A stretch of 10,266 nucleotides of DNA from Bacteroidota bacterium (GTDB lineage Bacteria; Bacteroidota; Bacteroidia; Bacteroidales; B18-G4), in the NCBI GenBank assembly GCA_030635045.1, contig DAOVZP010000026.1, positions 1 to 10,266 of the forward strand. Direction: 5' to 3'. The notes below the pieces were generated by a model. That model had not been told where the DNA came from. It did no database searches and was given only the letters and a program-made list of their open reading frames with translations. Both the position numbers and the translations under genes were made by a program. Of the stretch, positions 1 through 7,700 are shown in pieces; within the stretch, counting starts at the first letter, position 1; each line of letters opens with the position of its first letter.

Positions 1-920
1 AGTATCCCTATCATGTTGGTCTTTTCCAGGATCAGGATCAGCAAGGCAGAGATCATAGAAAATCCTGACACAACCATCATCAGTATGATTATCACGATCA
101 CATTCATATCCTGTAGTTCCAACCAGCTGAACACCTGCTCCTTTGTTTGTTTCACCGTTTCCAGTTTCAGGTGATAACCAATAAGCGCCCTGGTCTTATT
201 TCCTATCTCTTCTACCTTATCAAAATCATCTACCAGGATCTCAAACCCGCTGATCATGTCATCGTTCCAGTTATTCAGGCGCTGGATCTGCCGTATGTCG
301 CCAATTATGTATTGAGCATCCAGTTCCTCAAATCCGGATGAATATATACCCACGATCTGAAATTTTCTCCCCCGGACCTGTTTCTGCCCATCCGTGACAA
401 AGTACATGCGAACATCATCCCCTAATGAGAACATCATCCTATCCGCAATAATGGATGAGACCATGATCTCAGTTGAACGGGCGGAGTCGTGATATTCCGG
501 GATCTTTCCTTCGATCAGCCAATCACCCAGTGTTGTCCAATCATAATCCCGTCCAACTCCTTTCAGGATAACCCCCTCCGTCTGGCCTTCTGTCTTGATG
601 ATCCCCCCTTTGGTCGCAAAAACCTGGATATGCCTGATCCCCTGAACAGTGTCGAGGTGTGGGTAGAAGGGCTGATTAATAAGTACCGGTACAGATTCCA
701 GTGATTTGTTAAAATCATAACTCGTGATGGTGATATGAGCGGCAAAGCCGGATACCTTATCCCTTATCTCCCGCTGAAATCCGGTAAGGACAGAAACTGA
801 AATAATCATTACCGCAAGCCCCAGGGCAATACTTACGATACCTATACGTACAGCAGGACGGGAAAGGTTTTCTTTATCCTTACTGATGATATGGCGTGTT
901 ATGAAAAGTTCAAAATTCAC
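1..920 (-). CDS. FtsX/LolE-type ABC transporter permease, N-terminal part (cut by left window edge)
   Basis: The minus strand reads open without a stop from a GTG at 920 to the window edge, giving 306 codons. The protein starts (M)NFELFITRHI, has a first membrane helix at about residues 26-47, then a long extracytoplasmic region of about 225 residues, and re-enters the membrane at about 275-298 (NVIVIIILMMVVSGFSMI). A cytoplasmic N-terminus, one helix, a large periplasmic (MacB-PCD-like) domain and then the FtsX core is the layout of lipoprotein-releasing LolC/LolE permeases, which work with a LolD ATPase to extract lipoproteins from the inner membrane. The C-terminal helices and any ATPase gene lie outside the window. 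GTG is chosen because an in-frame TAA lies nine codons further upstream with no ATG or TTG between. A generic MacB-like exporter permease is the alternative. Confidence 0.85.
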   Translation of the reverse strand, partial: MNFELFITRHIISKDKENLSRPAVRIGIVSIALGLAVMIISVSVLTGFQREIRDKVSGFAAHITITSYDFNKSLESVPVLINQPFYPHLDTVQGIRHIQVFATKGGIIKTEGQTEGVILKGVGRDYDWTTLGDWLIEGKIPEYHDSARSTEIMVSSIIADRMMFSLGDDVRMYFVTDGQKQVRGRKFQIVGIYSSGFEELDAQYIIGDIRQIQRLNNWNDDMISGFEILVDDFDKVEEIGNKTRALIGYHLKLETVKQTKEQVFSWLELQDMNVIVIIILMMVVSGFSMISALLILILEKTNMIGI

Positions 921-942
921 GGTAACTCGCTGCTTGACCCTA

Positions 943-975
943 CAAATTTATTAAATTTAAGCCCTGTAAGCTCAA
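943..975 (-). promoter_or_regulatory. Putative Bacteroidota promoter for the ABC permease gene
   Basis: Read on the minus strand, TAAATTTG (950-943) matches the Bacteroidota -7 element TAnnTTTG exactly. A TTG (975-973) lies 22 bp upstream as a possible -33 element, slightly farther than the usual 19-21 bp. Transcription would begin near 936, leaving a leader of only about 15 nt before the GTG. The region is AT-rich, so a chance match is possible. Confidence 0.5.
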
Positions 976-982
976 TAAGCTT
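968..982. repeat. Short inverted repeat AAGCT-N5-AGCTT in the divergent spacer
   Basis: Two perfect 5-bp arms (968-972 and 978-982) flank CAATA. The repeat overlaps the -33 position proposed for the permease gene and a near-match promoter element on the plus strand, TAAGCTTTG at 976-984, which has one base too many in the TAnnTTTG gap and could serve the DUF1343 gene. It may be a small operator, but arms this short occur by chance. Confidence 0.25.
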
Positions 983-1012
983 TGCTTTGACACTAAAATA
1001 TTTTCCTGCTCT

Positions 1013-2209
1013 ATGCATAAAATTAAGTCATTGATCGTATTAAGCCTTGTTTTGTTCACTTTTCAGGCCTGCCTTCAAAATACACAACAGCCTATTAATG
1101 GGCCTGTTAACTACCTTATTACAGGCGCTGAGCAAACTGAAGCCTATCTGCCTTTGCTTGCAGGAAAAAAAATCGCAGTGGTTGCCAACCATAGTTCGAT
1201 GCTTGGTGATACACACCTGGCGGATACCCTGCTCTTACTGAATGCAGATATCGTAAAGGTATTCGCCCCCGAGCATGGATTCCGGGGATTGGCAGATGCA
1301 GGGGAATACGTGGAAGACGGCAGGGATGTCAGATCCGGCCTTCCTGTAATCTCACTATATGGCAGCACAAGAAAGCCCTCACACGAAAGCCTTGAGGATA
1401 TCGACCTGATCCTCTTCGACCTGCAGGATGTCGGGGCAAGATTCTACACTTATATCTACACCCTGACCTACATAATGGAAGTGGCCGCTGAACTGCATAT
1501 CCCGGTCATTGTCCTCGACCGTCCCAACCCTAATGGCTTTTATATCGATGGGCCGGTGCTGGAAGAAGAGTACGCATCATTTGTTGGGCTGCACCCCGTG
1601 CCTATCGTATATGGGATGACAATAGGGGAATACGGAAAAATGGTGAATGGCGAATATTGGCTTGCCAACGGCCTGCAATGCGACCTGACGGTGATTCCCT
1701 TAAAAAACTATGACAGAAATAAATTATATAAACTACCCGTCAAACCATCTCCCAATCTGCCCAATTGGCAATCGGTCTACCTCTACCCTTCCCTTTGCCT
1801 TTTTGAAGGAACGGTCGTGAGCGTGGGACGTGGCACTGAAACACCATTTACCATCTATGGCCATCCTGATTTTCATATCGGGAGCTATACCTTCACACCC
1901 GAATCACGTCCCGGGGCAAAACACCCGAAACTTGAGGGAGTGCAGTGTAACGGGCAAAACCTCAGTGGGAACGCAGAGAATTATATGGAAGTGAATGACC
2001 ACCTGAACCTTCAGTGGCTCATCAGCGCATACGAGGCCATTGGTAACGACAGCAGATTCTTCATTCCATATTTCGAAAAGCTTGCGGGTACGAGCAATCT
2101 CAGGAAACAGATCATAGCCGGAATGTCTGCTGAAGAGATCAAATCAGGTTGGAAGGATGATCTGGAGAAGTTCAAGTTGATAAGGGGGAAGTATCTTCTT
2201 TATGAATAA
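1013..2209 (+). CDS. namZ: DUF1343 lipoprotein, NamZ-like exo-beta-N-acetylmuramidase (GH171)
   Basis: A 398-residue protein that begins with a lipoprotein-type signal peptide (hydrophobic residues 7-19, then Cys20 in FQAC), so it is probably anchored to a membrane facing the periplasm or cell surface. The rest is a full-length DUF1343 domain: VANHSSMLG (57-65), the hallmark APEHGFRGLADAGE (85-98), a DLQDVGARFYTYI block near 136-148, DRPNPNGF (159-166), GMTIGEYG near 201-208 and FEGTVVSVGRGTETPF (264-279). Members of this family, first characterised as Bacillus subtilis NamZ (YbbC), release MurNAc from the non-reducing ends of peptidoglycan fragments during wall turnover. Glu87 in PEHG is a plausible catalytic residue, but I cannot verify that. 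The gene is monocistronic: the left neighbour diverges and the right neighbour converges. No strong terminator follows. Family assignment is firm; substrate and symbol are by family. Confidence 0.87.
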   Translation: MHKIKSLIVLSLVLFTFQACLQNTQQPINGPVNYLITGAEQTEAYLPLLAGKKIAVVANHSSMLGDTHLADTLLLLNADIVKVFAPEHGFRGLADAGEYVEDGRDVRSGLPVISLYGSTRKPSHESLEDIDLILFDLQDVGARFYTYIYTLTYIMEVAAELHIPVIVLDRPNPNGFYIDGPVLEEEYASFVGLHPVPIVYGMTIGEYGKMVNGEYWLANGLQCDLTVIPLKNYDRNKLYKLPVKPSPNLPNWQSVYLYPSLCLFEGTVVSVGRGTETPFTIYGHPDFHIGSYTFTPESRPGAKHPKLEGVQCNGQNLSGNAENYMEVNDHLNLQWLISAYEAIGNDSRFFIPYFEKLAGTSNLRKQIIAGMSAEEIKSGWKDDLEKFKLIRGKYLLYE

Positions 2210-2224
2210 AGAACAAGAAACAAG

Positions 2225-2260
2225 GAATAAGAATAAGAATTAGAATTAGAATAAGAATGA
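2225..2260. repeat. Six tandem GAATWA hexamers in the convergent intergenic spacer
   Basis: Six contiguous hexamers GAATAA, GAATAA, GAATTA, GAATTA, GAATAA and GAATGA run from 2225 to 2260. They are preceded by a purine-rich stretch with related units (GAACAA, GAAACAAG, 2211-2224) that starts just after the DUF1343 stop codon. The whole tract is almost free of C on the plus strand. It lies between two convergent genes and encodes nothing plausible. It could arise by slippage or belong to a repeat family dispersed in the genome. Confidence 0.8.
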
Positions 2261-2298
2261 TGAAGGGGGTGCTTAGTTCTAAATTAGATGGTGGGCGG

Positions 2299-2319
2299 TA
2301 TCCAGCATCCAGTATCCTA
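2299..2319. repeat. Heptamer repeat YATCCAG, nearly three units, touching a stop codon
   Basis: Units TATCCAG (2299-2305), CATCCAG (2306-2312) and TATCCTA (2313-2319) follow each other directly. On the minus strand this reads GGATA-CTGGATG-CTGGATA. The last, diverged unit contains the TAG stop of the aminotransferase gene (2317-2319), so the repeat begins exactly where that coding sequence ends. It has a different period and composition from the nearby GAATWA array. Confidence 0.65.
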
Positions 2320-3516
2320 ACTTGTTCTTCCGGGATAGACCTTAAGCGATTCCTCAAGGCATTTCATCGATCTTTTCAGGTCATCGACATTCAGAACGTA
2401 GCTGATCCTGACCTCATCCTTGCCCCTCCCCTTTGTTGAATAAAATCCTGATGCGGGTGCGAGCATGACGGTGCCGTTCTCATATTCAAAATCTTCGAGC
2501 AGCCACTGACAAAAGCGGTCACAATCGTCGATCGGCAGCCTGGCCACTACATAGAAGGCCCCTTTGGGCACCGGGCAGTAACAACCCGGAATGCTGTTGA
2601 TGGATTCCACAACCACATCCCTTCTGGCGAGGTACTCTTTCGACACTGCTTCAAAATAACTATCAGGTGTATCGATGGCAGCCTCTGCAGCTACCTGTCC
2701 GAAAGTGGGTGGGCTCAGCCTTGCCTGGGCAAATTTCAATGCCGTACTCATCACCTCCTTGTTCTTAGAGATTATGCAACCGATCCTGAAGCCACATGCA
2801 CTGTACCTTTTGCTGACAGAATCGATCATGATCACATTCTGTTCAATACCCTTCAGGTACATAGCCGAATATTGTGTATTGCCATCGTAACAAAACTCCC
2901 TGTATACCTCATCAGTGATAAGGAAAAGATCATATTTCTTTACGATATCCCTCAATATCTCAAGTTCTTCTTTCGAGTAGAGATAACCGGTAGGGTTATT
3001 GGGGTTACAGATCAGGATTGCTTTGGTCCTGTCGGTAATGGCTTTCTCAAAATCGGCAATGGGAGGAAGTGCAAATCCCGACTCAATATCAGAGAAGATG
3101 GGGACCACCACTACGCCGGCATTGATGGCAAAGCCATTGTAATTAGCATAAAAAGGCTCCGGAATGATGATCTCATCTCCGGTGTCGAGGCATGAGTTCA
3201 TGGCAAAGAGAATTGCCTCCGAAGCACCGGCTCCGACAATGATCTCATCCGGGGTAATTTCAATATTATGCCTGCTGTAATATTCACACAGTTTTTCCCT
3301 GTACGACAGTATGCCTGCAGAATGACTATAGGCCACAACCTTCTGGTCAAAGTTCCTGATGGCATTCAGGGCCACCTCAGGTGTTTCGATATCCGGTTGT
3401 CCGATGTTCAGGTGATATACAGTACGTCCCTTCTTTTTTGCTACATCAGCATATGGAACGAGCTTACGAATGGGTGATTCGGGCATCTGATGCCCTTTTT
3501 GTGAGATCTTAGGCAT
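2317..3516 (-). CDS. Class I pyridoxal-phosphate aminotransferase (aspartate aminotransferase type)
   Basis: A 399-residue cytosolic fold-type I enzyme that transfers an amino group between an amino acid and a 2-oxo acid. Visible motifs are HLNIGQPDIETP (35-46), the cofactor-contacting GAGASEAI (95-102), NPNNPTG (171-177), DEVYREF (202-208) with Asp202 and Tyr205, the Schiff-base lysine Lys236 in SVSKRYSACGFRIG, and substrate-carboxylate Arg370 in EVRISY. The start MPKISQKGHQMPESPIRKL is the form I know from Bacteroidetes homologues, so ATG at 3516 is preferred. An in-frame ATG at 3549 would add 11 residues but lies inside the loop of a terminator hairpin. Substrate (aspartate, or a broader range including aromatic amino acids) cannot be fixed from sequence. 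It lies downstream of the DUF1573 gene on the same strand, with that terminator between, and I see no TAnnTTTG element after the hairpin. Confidence 0.9.
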   Translation of the reverse strand: MPKISQKGHQMPESPIRKLVPYADVAKKKGRTVYHLNIGQPDIETPEVALNAIRNFDQKVVAYSHSAGILSYREKLCEYYSRHNIEITPDEIIVGAGASEAILFAMNSCLDTGDEIIIPEPFYANYNGFAINAGVVVVPIFSDIESGFALPPIADFEKAITDRTKAILICNPNNPTGYLYSKEELEILRDIVKKYDLFLITDEVYREFCYDGNTQYSAMYLKGIEQNVIMIDSVSKRYSACGFRIGCIISKNKEVMSTALKFAQARLSPPTFGQVAAEAAIDTPDSYFEAVSKEYLARRDVVVESINSIPGCYCPVPKGAFYVVARLPIDDCDRFCQWLLEDFEYENGTVMLAPASGFYSTKGRGKDEVRISYVLNVDDLKRSMKCLEESLKVYPGRTS

Positions 3517-3535
3517 AACTTCTGAATTGGGTAAT

Positions 3536-3559
3536 AAAAAACCCGGCATTGCTACCGGG
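3536..3559 (-). terminator. Intrinsic terminator or attenuator between the DUF1573 and aminotransferase genes
   Basis: Read on the minus strand, CCCGG (3559-3555), an 8-nt loop, CCGGG (3546-3542) and then six T (3541-3536) form a compact GC-rich hairpin with a U-tract. It begins 9 bp after the DUF1573 stop codon and ends 19 bp before the aminotransferase start. It should end most DUF1573 transcripts; some read-through could feed the aminotransferase. Confidence 0.75.
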
Positions 3560-3568
3560 ATATAAATC

Positions 3569-4030
3569 TTACTTGTTTATCGGTGTTGCACCGGTATTGG
3601 TTTCCTTCTCAGGCATCACCTCAGCAGGAGCCTTTACAACCTTTCCTTTTATCTGAAGCTTTACAGGGCTGTTGGAAGCATTGCAGTATATGGTAACTGT
3701 CTTGTGAAATGGCCCTACCCTGTTTGTAGTATATGTAACTTTGATAGATTCACTTTTCCCGGGCAGTATGGGCTGTTTTGGCCAGGTAGGCACTGTACAA
3801 CCACAACTGGACTTAGGCCTTGAGAGTATGAGCGGTTCTTTGCCGTCGTTGGTGAATACAAATTCACAACCACCATCTGAATTCTGCTTTATGGTGCCGT
3901 AATCGTGAATAACCTTATCGAAATTGATTACCGGTGCATTCGGATTTTCAACCGGCTGTTCACTTGACTGGGCAGTAAGCTGGAAAGCTGCAAAAAAGCT
4001 AAGAGCTATAATGATCAATGATTTTTTCAT
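3569..4030 (-). CDS. Exported DUF1573 protein with one Ig-like domain
   Basis: A 153-residue protein with a cleavable signal peptide (MKKSLIIIALSFFAAFQLTA, cut near residue 20 or 21) and one DUF1573 domain at about 34-132. Hallmarks are FDKVIHDYGTI (37-47), a C.FVFTNDGKEPL segment (55-67), the signature SSCGCTVPTWP (74-84) with Cys76 and Cys78, ILPGKS (88-93) and a TTNRVGPFHKTVTI stretch (101-114). The family is abundant in Bacteroidetes and adopts an immunoglobulin-like beta sandwich of the ASPM-SPD-2-Hydin kind; its function is not established. The C-terminal tail after residue 132 is Pro/Glu/Thr-rich and probably disordered. Four Cys are present in the mature chain (55, 76, 78, 116), which could form disulfides in the periplasm. 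The gene has its own promoter and terminator, so it is probably mainly monocistronic. Confidence 0.88.
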   Translation of the reverse strand: MKKSLIIIALSFFAAFQLTAQSSEQPVENPNAPVINFDKVIHDYGTIKQNSDGGCEFVFTNDGKEPLILSRPKSSCGCTVPTWPKQPILPGKSESIKVTYTTNRVGPFHKTVTIYCNASNSPVKLQIKGKVVKAPAEVMPEKETNTGATPINK

Positions 4031-4064
4031 CCTGATTCAATTTTAATGTTTGTTAAGAGAACTG

Positions 4065-4095
4065 CAAAATTAATAATTATTGTATTGGAAGTCAA
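4065..4095 (-). promoter_or_regulatory. Bacteroidota-type promoter for the DUF1573 gene
   Basis: On the minus strand, TTG (4095-4093), a 20-bp spacer and TAATTTTG (4072-4065) match the Bacteroidota TTG-N19/21-TAnnTTTG pattern. Predicted start of transcription is near 4058, about 28 nt before the ATG at 4030. This is the best-formed promoter in the window. Confidence 0.7.
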
Positions 4096-4174
4096 TTTTC
4101 CTCTATATTTCCTCAAAAAAAACAAAATTTAAGGCCTGAAGGAGCCTCTGTATAAATTTTTTCATGCTTCTGTG

Positions 4175-4182
4175 TATATTTG
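4175..4182 (+). promoter_or_regulatory. Bacteroidota-type -7 element before the lipoprotein-cotransporter genes
   Basis: TATATTTG is an exact TAnnTTTG match 34 bp before the ATG at 4217, giving an expected leader of roughly 28 nt. No clear TTG lies at the -33 distance; only the T-rich AAATTTTTT sits there. It is the only good promoter candidate seen upstream of the plus-strand genes from 4217 to the right edge. Confidence 0.55.
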
Positions 4183-4216
4183 CATACAATAGTTATACCA
4201 AATTATTATTACTGAA

Positions 4217-4729
4217 ATGAAAAAAACACTCCTATTATTAGTTGTTATCATTGCGATAACCTCATTTTCCTGTTCGAATTCCGGTCAGAGTACCTCAGGT
4301 GCACCCATCGAAAGCACAGGAGTTACCTCAACTGGGCCTGATGCTCTCATCTACAAGACCAAAGCCGATTATAATACCCTGGTGCCTGTGATCCTGAATG
4401 CAGAAAGAACTGATATTGTTTCCTTCCCGGCTCCCGGCGACCTTAAATACAGGGGCAAGCCCGCCATTCCGACTGAGCTGGAGGATGGATTCCTTCTCGA
4501 CAACCGTGGTATAACAGAAAATGTTGCCTTTCTTAATATCACTTATGAAGCTTATATTGTCCTGGACAAAACACCCTCTAAAGACGAACTGCTTGAGATG
4601 ATTATCGACAGCGACCCGCTTACTGTGATGTTCAATTGTGGCAAACGCAGTAAATATAACAATGAAGTCCTGGAACTGAATACCTGCATCCTTGATAATG
4701 ATTTCAGTAAATTCAAAAAGCTGAAATAA
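4217..4729 (+). CDS. Small uncharacterised lipoprotein next to a cation-chloride cotransporter
   Basis: A 170-residue protein with a lipoprotein-type signal peptide (MKKTLLLLVVIIAITSFSC, acylated Cys19 expected), followed by a Ser/Thr/Gly-rich linker to about residue 42. The folded part (about 43-170) has segments LIYKTKADYNTLVPVIL (44-60), SFPAPGDL (69-76), a GFLLDNRGI block (91-99), AFLNITYEAY (104-113) and MFNCGKRSKYNNEVLELNTC (138-157). Two Cys remain in the mature domain (141 and 157) and could form a disulfide. It resembles conserved hypothetical lipoproteins I recall from Bacteroidales; no function is known to me. It ends 17 bp before the cotransporter start, which implies co-transcription. 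A periplasmic accessory role for the transporter is possible but not supported by a recognised domain. Confidence 0.75.
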   Translation: MKKTLLLLVVIIAITSFSCSNSGQSTSGAPIESTGVTSTGPDALIYKTKADYNTLVPVILNAERTDIVSFPAPGDLKYRGKPAIPTELEDGFLLDNRGITENVAFLNITYEAYIVLDKTPSKDELLEMIIDSDPLTVMFNCGKRSKYNNEVLELNTCILDNDFSKFKKLK

Positions 4730-4746
4730 GCATGAAGATCTGACAG

Positions 4747-7700
4747 ATGGCTGTAAAGAAAAAATTCGGTGCATTTTCAGGTGTGTTTACACCTTCCATC
4801 CTCACCATCCTGGGGGTGATCATGTATATGAGGCTTGGCTGGGTAGTCGGGCAGGCCGGGATCATTACAGCCATAGGCATCATCATGCTGGCGCATATCA
4901 TATCTATCACAACAGGCCTCAGCATCTCCAGCATTGCCACCGACAAGAAGATCAAGACCGGCGGCATTTACTATATATTGTCGCGAAGCCTTGGATTGCC
5001 CATGGGAGGCTCGATCGGGATCACCATGTTTGTTGGTACGGCGCTCAGCATTTCCCTGTATATCATTGGGTTTTGTGAAAACTTCCTGGGCATTGAGATG
5101 ATCCGGAATATCACCGGAATGGGCAACACCATACAGGATTTCAGGATACTGGGTTCGATCATACTTGTTATGCTGATTGTCATTGCTTATATCAGCACTT
5201 CCATAGCGATAAAAACACAATTTTTCATCCTGGGTGCTATCGTGCTTTCACTGGCATCCATTGGTATCGGATTGTTTACCGGAGATACTTCCTCCGGGGA
5301 AAATGCCAGCTGGCTTCCCGTTGCTGAGGGTGTTTCACTAACAACCGTATTTGCGATCTTTTTTCCTGCGGTAACAGGTTTTACTGCCGGGGTGGCCATG
5401 TCGGGCGACCTGAAAAACCCGCAAAAGAACATTCCTTTCGGTACCATGACCGCCATCGTGACAGGCCTCCTGGTATATATCGCACTTGCCCTGGGCTTTG
5501 GCCTGCTTGTCGACAGGCAATTGTTACTGGAAGACAATAACTTCCTGATGAAGATCGCATGGTCCTCGCCTCTCGTTGTGGCAGGTATCTGGGGTGCGAC
5601 CCTTTCATCGGCCCTGGGTGGTATACTCGGCGGCCCGCGGATACTGCAGGCTATGTCGCGCGACAGGATCACACCAAAGATCTTTGGAAAAGGCTATGGC
5701 ATCAACAGTGAACCCCGCAATGCACTACTTTTTACATTCCTGCTCGCTGAAGGCGGAATATTGATAGGAGATCTTAATGTTATTGCGGCTATCGTATCCA
5801 TGTTTTTCATCGCTGCCTATGGCTTCATCAACATTGCCTTTGCACTGGAAAGGTGGGCAAGCGCCGATTTCAGGCCGAGCTTCAGAATATCTAAATGGGT
5901 TGGGATCATTGGCTTTGCAGCATGCTTCGGGGTGATGTTCAAACTCGATACGCCGGTAATGTTCCTGGCCATGATCATACTTGCCGGGATCTACCTCTAC
6001 ATAAAGCGAAAAAAACTTGAGCTCGACTTCGGCGATGTGTGGCAGAGCGTATGGACAGCCATCGCCCGTTCGATCCTGCACCGTATTGACCGCAAGGGAC
6101 TTGAAGAGCGTAACTGGAGGCCCAACATTATCCTGTTCAGTGGTGGCAGCAAAAATCGCCCGCACCTGATACAGTTCGGAAAAGATCTTACAGGCAACCA
6201 GGGCTTCCTGTCGAATTTCGACCTCATCCTGAACAGCTCATCCTCTACATTGTTTAAAAAACGACTGCAAGCAGCCGACGATGACCAGGCCCGGGACAAT
6301 GAGGGCATGTTTACCCGCCGGCAGGAGTGCAAAAATATTTATGAAGGGATCGAAGCGATCGCCTCCACCTATGGCTTCTCCGGTGTAGAACCAAACACCG
6401 TGCTCTTTGGATGGGGCAGGCAAAGCCAGGATCCGGTACGATTTGCCAGGATGATACGCTCACTGAGCGAGCTCGATCTTAACATCCTGATGATGGACTA
6501 CGACAAAGATCATGGTTTTGGCAAACATGAGATCATAGATGTGTGGTGCCGGGGTGGCGGAAACAACTGTAACCTGGTGCTTTCCCTTATCAAATTCATG
6601 TGGCTTTCCGAAAACTGGAAAAATGCCCGCATACGGATACTGATGATCAACTCTATCAATGATGAAAAAGAATCGCTCATCAGGGATGTCGAAGATATCC
6701 TGGAAACAATCAGGATGGATGCGGAGATCAAGGTTATCAATAACCAGATCGAAAAACGCCCTGTCAATGAACTTATTGAAGTGGAATCATCCAACTCGGA
6801 TATTGTTTTTCTCGGGATACCCGATATTCGTGAGGGTGCAGAACAGGATTATGTGAACCAGGTAAACAGGCTTTGCCAGAATGTAAGCACAGTGGTGCTG
6901 GTGAAAGCGTCCTCATACTTCAAAGACCTGGAGATCGGCAGGAGTAAAGGAATGTTCAAGCAGGAGAAATCAGACTATACTGACGGAGATGTCGACCTGG
7001 TGATAAGCCGAAAATTAAAGGTTCCTGAAATTGACTATCCTGCAGATACTGCTTCTGCAGAACAATTGAGGATCATCTATAATGAGGTCAAGGTCATGAA
7101 CGAAGAAGTGTTCAACACCCTCATCGTGGACCTTTTCAGCCTGAACCGCTCAGTATATGCTGAGATCGTTAAATCTTCAGGTAAACTCCTTGAAGAACTG
7201 AAGGATGAGCTACCTTCCATAAAAGGGCTTGACGACTGGAAAGAAAGAATCAGTGACACTTACCGGGCAATCTTCGGGAAGACCCTGGAGATCATTCACA
7301 AGCAGGAAGATACAGCCTTTATTGAGCAGGAAGAAATACTCCGTAATGCAGTTGATCTGTTCAAGGAAAAATGTTCAGCCATCATTCTTCAGGCACCTGA
7401 GATCATGTTCAAAGGCATCAGGCGTTCTGATCTGAGCCTCAAAAGCGGAGATAGCTGGAAAACCATCAGGTATAAACTGAGAAAACAGTTGCTGTATGGA
7501 TCCTTCAGCGGGACTAAAAAACAAAAAGTCCGGTACCGCAAGTTGATCGCATCTCATTTCAACAATCAGATATTTGCTGAATTAACGGAAGTATTCCAGA
7601 ACTGGGGTATGATCAGCCTGCAACAGGTGATCAAGACCCAGGGCTTGAACAACAGGATCTTTGATCATTACTTTTTGCTTAACAAGCTGAATCCTGAAGA

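Noticed and set aside
2172..2357. Minus-strand open frame encoding a repeating Ile-Leu stretch
   Set aside because: The Ile-Leu run is only the translation of the GAATWA hexamer array; the frame overlaps the ends of two well-supported genes and has no family resemblance.
4133..4148. AGGC-N8-GCCT inverted repeat with an A-tract to its left in the divergent spacer
   Set aside because: The stem is too short. Read on the minus strand it would be followed by T residues only after a gap, and no gene ends there on that strand.
4732..4743. ATG at 4732 just before the cotransporter start
   Set aside because: It encodes only three codons before TGA. It might be a chance upstream micro-frame and is not a gene start.
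4777..6423. Several long open frames on the minus strand opposite the cotransporter
   Set aside because: They are antisense to a clearly conserved coding frame, give low-complexity or Cys/Pro/His-rich peptides, and lack signals of their own.
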